DNA from: Chrysomallon squamiferum
Taxonomy: Eukaryota; Mollusca; Gastropoda; Neomphalida; Peltospiridae
Assembly: GCA_012295275.1 (NCBI GenBank)
Contig: CM022675.1
Span: forward strand, 15,211,963-15,275,962
Direction: 5' to 3'
DNA: 64,000 nt
Position numbers and translations under genes: made by a program. Below are positions 46,271 through 64,000 of the stretch, one piece after another. The notes under the pieces were generated by a model. The model was not told the DNA's origin, did not search any database, and worked only from the letters and a program-made list of their open reading frames with translations. Positions within the stretch are counted from its first letter, which is position 1; each line of letters opens with the position of its first letter.

Positions 46271-46758
46271 CTTTTTATATCTCTATTTAACCATATTCAG
46301 AATGTACGTTTATGGAAATTTAATTAAAAGTTTTAAGTGTGTAATTTGTAAAAAATAGTATATTAATAAAAATAAAATACTATTTTAACATTATCAAGTA
46401 AAATCCTTTTCATGTTAATAAATACTAAAATATTTCGAACAGGTGTCCTACCTACAAAATGTGGACGCCTGGAAATTAAGAACCAGTGAAAGCAATTCTG
46501 TTTGACAGTTCAAAATACAGCTGTCGGCCTGCAAAACTAAATTAAAATAGATTATCAGCAATGAAACCACAGCATACTAACGGTAAGGAAGATAGCAAAG
46601 ACACAGTTATAATGTTTGTAACATTAAAACCCAAACCAGTGCAACTTGATTTTACTTACTGATCAATGGTACACACATACATAGATATATGTTCATACCT
46701 GATTACATATTTTACCTGTGAACAGGGTCGCTAGGATGAGGAGTTGATAGACCGCCAT
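44798..46758 (-). CDS. secreted protein with two tandem six-cysteine modules (family unknown)
   Basis: Six exons on the minus strand: 46758-46716, 46536-46452, 45808-45702, 45504-45399, 45134-45007 and 44862-44798. All joins are in frame and give 177 residues. Residues 1-18 (MAVYQLLILATLFTVLQA) form a signal peptide. Module 1 has cysteines 21, 25, 42, 51, 59 and 78; module 2 has cysteines 89, 95, 113, 122, 128 and 152. Spacing is alike: C-x3/5-C-x16/17-C-x8-C-x7/5-C-x18/23-C. Each module is coded by two exons with the same phase pattern (1-2, 2-1) and the same intron position right after the third cysteine (TGT/TGC AG|C), so the gene arose by duplication of a two-exon unit. A short basic/polar tail ends in NINYER. 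I do not recognise the family; nematode-type secreted cysteine domains (DUF19-like) are a loose comparison only. The role is unknown, probably extracellular. Confidence 0.82.
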
Positions 46759-46978
46759 GTTGTCAGCTCCAACATAAAATATATCTACGTAATAAAGTAT
46801 TCAGTTTTATTTTTATTATTTTTTTAACAATAACTAAGTGCGCGTTTATTGAATATTCTTCTTACAGAAATTTTTTCTGAATGCCTTAATGCACCGTTCA
46901 TTTTAAAAGGCAAGAGAGATATTAAAAATATATTAAATAGAGCGAAACAAAATACATGCATACATACACACATTCATA

Positions 46979-47067
46979 CAAACATACATACATACATACA
47001 TACATACATACATACATACATACATACATACATACATACATACATACATACATACATACATACATAG
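46979..47067. repeat. (ATAC)n microsatellite
   Basis: A nearly pure acat tetranucleotide array of about 85 bp. Confidence 0.97.
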
Positions 47068-47810
47068 TTAGTTGCTTACATAGCTTCATACATTACCATA
47101 ACAATATGTATAGTGGCTTCAAGCAGAAAATATGAACAAGTTTGTGTTGAAATTAATACTTAAGCTATATATTTAAACTGAATCATCCAGGCAATACAGA
47201 GCAAGTGAAGCAGAACATAAACTTTGTAACTACTGAGTGAACATGTTACAAAAAACGACTCATAAAAAGTTATCTTTATAATTGGCAAACGAGTATAGGT
47301 TGAAACGAGGATTGAAAATGTTAGAGGTAATGTTAGCAAATGGTATCCTGATAGAGAATGTTGAAAACTACGCAAATCAGAAACCAAGACAAGACAGGTG
47401 AAGAAGAAAATCACGGATCTTTGAGGGAAACTTTGGCACCTGCTTGAAGAGACAAGTTTACCACTCACATATACACACACACTTATCGCTTTAATGTTGT
47501 AAAACAATACAAGAATTTTAATATGTACACATTTTATTTACTTTACATCACAGCTATAAATATACATTATTATGCCATAGAAAATACAAAATATATACAA
47601 CAATGTAATTAATTTAACGCACATTATCTTTTGACATTAAACTGTTCACGTAATAAGTCAAATTCCACAGCTTTCATAATTCAGTACTAATAAAATAATA
47701 TATTAAAATTTTCACAATACACTGAGTAGATATTGAAGCATCAAGTATATATATATTTCAGAATTATTATAGAAATATATGAGTTCATTATAAGAAATGT
47801 TTCACAATAT

Positions 47811-48062
47811 TTGAACAGAAACTGCAATACATATTTCGATAAACTATTGTCTGTTACCATTTGAACTGACTTATAAATACGTACTACATTAAATTATTTT
47901 CCGTTATCATTTGAACTGACTTATAAAAACGTACTACATTAAATTATTTTCTGTTATCATTTGAACTGACTTATAAATACGTATTTCATTAATCGGTTGT
48001 CTGTAATTATTTAAACTGACTGAAATACCTATTACATAAAAACTAATATTTGTAACTATTGA
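47811..48062. repeat. 50-bp minisatellite, about five copies
   Basis: The anchor 'ttgaactgac' or variants occurs at 47811, 47861, 47911, 47961 and 48011, exactly 50 bp apart. The middle copies are nearly identical (ttataaatacgtactacatt and then aaattattttcngttatcat). The outer copies are diverged. Confidence 0.92.
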
Positions 48063-50564
48063 AACTCATCGTGAAAATATTTTTAAAAAAAGGAAGAAAA
48101 AAAACATGTTTATATTAAAATAAACAGCTAAAAAATTAATCTGAAAGTGATATACGTCTGTATTAAAAGTCTCTGAAAACTGAAACGGACAGTGAAATAA
48201 ATACTGTGTTAAATACTTTTTGCAACTGCAACTGAATATCTGTTTTGTTATCTATCTGTGAAAAATGAAAATAATAATTAAATATATATTTCGTTATAAA
48301 AAAAAAAAAAAAATCCCAAACAACAGCAAACAAATTATGAGAATATCGAAAGAAACAGCGGAAAATCTACGTACAAATACGCATAAAAAATTAAAAGCTG
48401 ACATTTAAAAAATGATTTCATTGCAGCATATAATCTTTAATAGTAAAACTGATAATGAATTGTATATTTTCATAAAATGAAGTCAGAAATTATTTTATTT
48501 CTTTAAAAATTGTCTAACATAAATTTTTTTTTTTTTAAAATGACGTAATTCTGTGGGTGAGGTATCGTTAAACGTACATTTTTAATTTTATCTGTATGTT
48601 TAAATTCGTCTGTCCACATGCATGCACTCACTTATACAAATCCACTGTCTAGATGTTTTCTGTGTGGTTGTGTAAAGAAAACAGAAAGGTAAAACATAAG
48701 AAAGAGTAAAAAATTTAATATGATAGGAGAGTTTGATGAAGTCAGAAAGAAAAGAACAAAACATATACAAAACCACGAGTCAGGTCTGACAGACGTTCTA
48801 TTATCAGCTGTATTGACGAGTTCTCATTTCAACTGTATTTCGCAAGTTGTTTTGATTATTCTAACATTGCTCTATATCCAGCAAACATCTTTTTTTAATC
48901 ATTCTAAAACAAAAAACATAAATTATCAGGTGATAAGAATAAATGGAAACCTAAAACACACACACAGAAAATTATCTCAAACACCCATCCATTAAAATAT
49001 TAAAGCATATACACACCTATGCAAAGTATATAATTTATAGTTGAACACAGAGATAAAACAATGAGTATAAACCCGTAGATACCCATTCTAAAACCTTACC
49101 ATGTTTAAGCAAGTGAAACAAATAATTTTTATATTAATGCTACAGTTTGTGTGTCTATATAGATGTGTAATTTTGAATTTCACAAACAGCTAAATGTAAT
49201 ATGTGCATCATTCAGTAACTGGTTTCTGTATGTAAAATGAAAAGTAATTTTAGATATCTGTTCAGTTATTCAATAATGATACTAATGCTAATACTAGTAA
49301 TAATAATAATTATTATTATTATTATTATTATAACAGCAACAACAATAATTATAATAACAATACAACAACAAAACGAGACAAAACCCACAAGAAATAAAAG
49401 TAACAAAAAAAATAATAATAATAAAAAACACACACACAAAAAAACAATAAAACAACGAAAACAAGCAGAAACCTGTCTTATACAGAAATTATACTGACCA
49501 AAACTGATAAGAAGGTTTTCCGTACGTTTTTATATAATTATATATAATCGAAATCAACTGAATAGACAAAATTCGCGAAGTTAATAACGGCAGATATAAT
49601 AAATAATAACACAAACTTTTGTTTATAGTCAGTGTACAAAAAAAACAACAAAAAAAACAACTAAAATATAAAATGACACAGTAATGATAAATTGAAATAC
49701 ATGTATAGCAAGGAAATAAAGTTTAAAATAAAACTATCACATAAAATAAAATAAATATTATTTATACAGTTATGATATATAAATGGGCAATTTGATAAAT
49801 AGATATTTACAAAAGTGAAGCGGAAAGCACAATAATTTTAACCTGAGTAGAATAAGACTAGGATCTACCCACTATTATATATTCTAATATTCATTTAATA
49901 GTCACTATTAGTAAGTACAGCGCTGAAAACAGAATAAATAGAATTAACAGATTGTATGTATATGCTATATTAAAAAAAAATATTGTAACATTATCAATTA
50001 AGTTTATTTAAATGTTATCAACATTTTACTTTTTCTTTCCTTTCATTCTTTTTTTTAAATTTATTTTGTACTTATTATTGTTTATTTATTTATTTTATTT
50101 TATTTTATTTTATTTTATTTTATTTTATTTTTATTATTATTATTTTATTTTATTTGTTTTTGTTAACATTATTTATTGCTTAGTTTTAATTTATCAGTTC
50201 ATCTCTCACTCTATACAGTTATCTACAGCACATCTTGAAAAAATACTACACAACGTGAATGCAAGACGATTATGTTATTTATATACGTGGTTCAGTAATG
50301 TACTCAGGACACGTTATCTGCTTATTAACTTTCTGTGCGTTTTTCTTCTATGTTTATATCCTGATCAAATCGCTTCATATCCCAGTCTCTAATAAGAAAC
50401 CTCACTGGGTCAGCGTCTAACCAGTCAGACAAGATTTTCAAATTATTATCCCTGAGTCATGTTGAAACGAGACAGTCTTGTTTAACTCAACAATACCATC
50501 AAGTAACCCTTCACTTTTTCATACAATATCAAACATGTGTACATCGGTAAGACTCTCTGTCATA

Positions 50565-60223
<9,659 letters not shown>

Positions 60224-60362
60224 TATTTTTAGGAAACCAGGTAAAAGTCCAACAGGTAAATTAGAAATCTGCTTTTTTCTCTCTCGGAATAACCAAACCA
60301 AAAATAATATGTATTTTGCAGTTGATTCACACACTATGTGCAGTTTTCTCCAGCTTCTGCTG

Positions 60363-60369
60363 TTTTATA
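60363..60369 (-). promoter_or_regulatory. TATA box of the Kunitz gene
   Basis: Read on the minus strand as ctaTAAAAca (TATAAAA core), 140 bp before the start codon at 60223. A transcription start near 60335 would leave a 5' UTR of about 110 nt. It supports exon 1 being the first exon. Confidence 0.5.
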
Positions 60370-60854
60370 GTCAATGTTAACACGACCGCCTCTGCTTGGA
60401 CAATGTGGACAACATCTAACCAATCAGTTTTGTCATTAGGGTCAAAGGTAAAACATGTGAAGTAAGATTTTTTTTCCTCTCTCCTTGTAGTTTATATACA
60501 CTATGCTGAATTATAACGTGTGCACGCGATATTATGCACGCGCGCTAGCAGACTATTGTAGATAAAGATATTTTTCTCTTGCCAAAATAGTCTCTAGATT
60601 TAAAAAAACCCAGTTGTTCAGTTGTAGCTTATATAGAAAACCATGATAAATATGTGTGGAGATCACATAAAGGAATTTTTTTATTATTATTATTTATTTT
60701 ATATCTTTTGTCGATGTAAAAATTTAATATTTAACAATAAAATATAGAATAAAACGATTCTTGAACTCTCTTGACCACGAACGATAACCATAAACTATCT
60801 TCCTATCAAAAGCAGAGATGAAAATGTACAACTGTCATCTTAGACAGACAGAAA

Positions 60855-60860
<6 letters not shown>

Positions 60861-60948
<88 letters not shown>
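60861..60948. repeat. (GA)n microsatellite
   Basis: A pure GA array of about 88 bp, upstream of the Kunitz promoter. Confidence 0.97.
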
Positions 60949-60950
<2 letters not shown>

Positions 60951-63900
60951 AATTTATTCAAAACTTCGTTTTATAAAAGCTGTAGTCAAACAAAATTGTT
61001 TTTCCTATATATTTGCAATATTATTTAATAAAAAGGCACATCCACGAAAAAAAGTGTTGAATCTGAAATGTTTATATAAAATTGTTAAAAATAGCTGATG
61101 TATTAGCTAAAAAGCATAATCAGATCAAGATGCTATTTATTACAGGATAGAGATATCTGAACGTTATTATAACAGTTGTGAATATGAGACAGAACGCCTT
61201 TAGCTAACATTAATCAAATTACAATTAACAAAATTTAACAAAAGCTTGTAGAAGACAGGAAACAGAAGGTCTCTCTTTCCTGATTGCCTAACAGAAGACT
61301 GTAGGAAATTAGTCATATATGTTTTCCAGATTTTTATAAATATGACTTATTGCTTTTTAAAGATAAATATAAATAAAAGCAAGTTGTACTCAGGTAATGT
61401 TTATGATTCCAGTTATGTTCACTTCTATAACTGAATATCTGTGTTATAAAGTGAAAGCAACTTCAACCTTTCAAAAATAAATCTGAGTACAAGCGTGTAA
61501 ATGTGTCATCTAATTCAAATGTATTACTTCTGGTCGTATTTCAACCAGAGTTTGTCAACCGAGAGATAGAAAGACAAGGTAAATTATTCGTGGAAATACG
61601 GAACTAATGAATGGAGTTTACCTTCAGCCATCTGTAAATACATCAGCTACAAACAACAAACTATGTCTGTTACCTTCTGATTTATCTACAAAAACCAAAA
61701 AATAATAATAAAAAATAAAAACCTTTTTTGTAACAAAACGGTATGACGTTATTGACACTCATATTGTTCTGAAGGCTTGCAGGCAAACTATTTATATTTC
61801 TGGAATGTGGGAAGTTCTGCATTTTTCAATAATCTTCACTTCCTTCTGCACATGGAATGTTAAATACTAATGTGTGATAGTCATATACATTCTTTGATAA
61901 AAACGTCTTGCGTTCTGCACTTTATGGTTAGAAATATCTTTTGTTTCTTTATCATATTTAATTATGTTTTTAAGTAAATAATTATGTACTGACCGTATGC
62001 TTCAAAACATAATCAGCTTAGTTGGAATTATAATATTTGCTGTTGTGAAATGATTAGGAGGTACTATTTAGAGGTCAGTTTTAAAGTAAGATTGTCATAA
62101 ATTCTTCTTAAACCAGTAGCATGATAAATACAGCTATGTTACTACGTTCCCATTGCCAAGTAAAAAACATACAGTCAAATCGCAAAAAATCCGCAGGTAT
62201 GTTGTTCCATATCCCCGGCGAGTTTGATTATATTGCGAAAAATATGACATAAAAAACACAATTTTACTCATAAGAAATGCTAAAACTCATAAACTGAGTG
62301 CAATGTCTGCCACCAGATGAAAACAATATACTGTACAGTAATTACATTTTTTGTATTCCGATCAACCGAAAATACCGATTCCTTTTCAGCTGCACAAGAT
62401 TCATTTCCTGGGTTTATGCCTTGATTTATGATAATGATAATATCTAACTGAAACAAGAAAGAATAGTGATTTAATTCTTGTGTGCCACGATAAATAAACT
62501 GTTGTTAGGGAAATCTGTGTATTGGTTTCATTGTGGGTTTTTTTTATATTTCAATAACTTCCACATCAGTTTTTCAAAACTACCTTTCGTAGATTTTAGG
62601 CATTCATATATCTTAATTAATCAAAGTTTGTCATTCGAAACAAATGCAACAATTTGTTAGTATTATGAATTTAGTGACAGACTCAGGCGCAATCTTCAAA
62701 CAAAATTGCTTTTTGAACCTTTATCATTTTATCTGAAATTCACGTATTCCGTGGACAAGAATAAAAGTAACAACTGATACTGAAATCGTTTGACTTGTGA
62801 CAGGTTACAGAAATAATTGCACTTCTTAGTCCTGTCATGAACATGAATTTATAAACAGGCGTGGCTAAGCCGAGAAAACGTGAGCTGTTTTACAGAGGAC
62901 AGCACGTAATGTTTCTGCACCAGACAGCACCTGCATAGTCAAATTAACTAGGAAAAAATAAAAATACTGCTCTCTAGTTTATGGTTTTTTCGGCCTGTCC
63001 TGACCAAACAACCACCAGGGAAAAGAAAATATCTATCATGTTCGTAAAAATATGTTTAACCTGTATGTTTGTCATAAGAACTAAAAGGCGAAGTTACACA
63101 GAAAATGAAACTAAAATTATAGTTAGTTTGTCTAACAAAGCAGTACAAACTTATACCGATATGTATAATTATGTGTTTCATGAAAGAAAAAAAAAAAGAG
63201 TAAAACAACAGCATTATCGTCTTCAGAATGGAGTAATTATGTATGTGTCAAGGTTTGTGGTGAGAAAACAAAATCGACATTCTCAGCGTCATAACAGAAC
63301 TGAATTTTGTCAGCTTGGAATTCGTCACACGAAGTTTTAAAATTCATTGCTATGGTGATTTGTGATCAGATCTCAACACATACATTACGTTCTTTTTTAC
63401 CTGGTGTAGAAAAATACAGCATAATGAAATAAAAAATTAGCAAATTCCTTAACTATAATCATCTCTCATTCAATATTTTTTCCTTTGTTTATTTTTATAT
63501 CAGTTACTGTCATTAAATATACATGAAATAAAATGGATTAAACTGAATCTTTTTTGTGTGTTTTTAAGGTAAAGCGCTGTGTAGCCGTATTCACATACAC
63601 ACGCACGCTCTCACGCGCACATACACACACAAGTATACACATTAGCCACACAAAAGTATAAACAAATGCTGGTAAACAGCATAATGTGATCACGGAGGTA
63701 GCGACTTACCAGACAATTAACTATAGTCATCTGACTGATATCCAAACTATGTGCATTAACATTTTTGATTTATAAATTCTGTTGTTCTGTTGTGTATGTT
63801 ATCTACGTGAGTCGCCTCTGTTTTGCTTTGAACATGCACGTGTTTTATTAGATTCTGTTGACATAATAAATCAAATAATTTCTAAAGTTACAGTTTAAAG

Positions 63901-64000
63901 TAGCACCGGATATTTATAGTTACCTTATTCTCGGATTCACAATTTCGAAAGTACAAAATATCGATTGTCACAATAAATTGGGGAACCGGTGTATTTTCGT
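60949..64000. other. gene-free stretch at the right edge
   Basis: AT-rich DNA without a recognised gene. A 119-codon ATG-started ORF at 62981-63340 (+), rich in Lys/Arg, has no domain I know; a chance ORF is likely. A short (CA)-rich region lies at 63593-63650. A CTGTACAGTA palindrome and the string acagtcaaatcgcaaaaaat near 62170-62340 hint weakly at an old DNA-transposon fragment. Confidence 0.45.

Larger units (their letters stand above)
46759..50564. other. intergenic region between two minus-strand genes
   Basis: Contains an ATAC array, the 50-bp minisatellite, an A-rich run at 48299-48314, AAT/AAC tracts at 49300-49440 and a TTTTA run at 50090-50155. No supported gene; ORFs at 46849, 48720, 49237 and 50012 are low-complexity or lack domains. 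Confidence 0.5.

Overview
This is animal nuclear DNA: strongly A+T-rich, with genes split by introns (GT...AG signals), very dense microsatellites (ATT, GA/CT, TTTA, ATAC) and dispersed repeats. A mollusc, probably a gastropod, fits best. The pointers are a secreted precursor of YPRI-amide/YFPRV-amide peptides, which resembles molluscan pleurin-type precursors, and a dispersed repeat ('..cgacaccc..cggctactgggt..') of a kind I associate with molluscan genomes. The species cannot be named from the sequence alone.

Six protein-coding genes can be supported. On the + strand: (1) an intronless LicD-family type II membrane protein (11514-12473); (2) a three-exon aquaporin (16893-20539) whose second pore motif is NPI instead of NPA; (3) a two-exon amidated-neuropeptide precursor (34448-35786) whose C-terminus, after splicing, is a canonical EF-hand calcium-binding loop; (4) an eight-exon MyD88-type adaptor (37325-43018) with death domain, short intermediate domain, TIR domain, and one GC-AG intron. 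On the - strand: (5) a six-exon secreted cysteine-rich protein (46758 down to 44798) made of two tandem six-cysteine modules, family not recognised; (6) a four-exon secreted Kunitz inhibitor with a very basic tail (60223 down to 50565), including an intron of about 8 kb. The exon joins of genes 2-6 were read by hand. Frame and phase agree at every junction, but none has transcript support.

Between the genes: 1-11333 holds no convincing gene. It contains microsatellites, a higher-order tandem satellite at 3010-4570 (about 123-bp units built from about 25-bp monomers) and one promoter-like island near 5.2-5.5 kb. The stretch 12.9-16.9 kb holds one exon-like open segment (13932-14100) with good splice sites but no assigned gene. 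The stretch 20.8-34.4 kb is repeat-rich, with a complete hAT-like MITE at 21172-21435 and a degenerate minisatellite at 28.1-28.4 kb. A dispersed repeat of about 470 bp occurs twice in opposite orientation (42401-42867 in a MyD88 intron, 59167-59895 in the Kunitz intron). A 50-bp minisatellite lies at 47.8-48.1 kb. The last 3.7 kb shows only one orphan ORF.

The genes do not form an operon or an obvious pathway. MyD88 (Toll/IL-1 receptor signalling), the secreted cysteine-rich protein and the Kunitz inhibitor could all be linked to defence or extracellular functions, but that link is inference from family, not from shared regulation. The most unusual items are the EF-hand loop on a neuropeptide precursor and the unrecognised two-module cysteine-rich protein.
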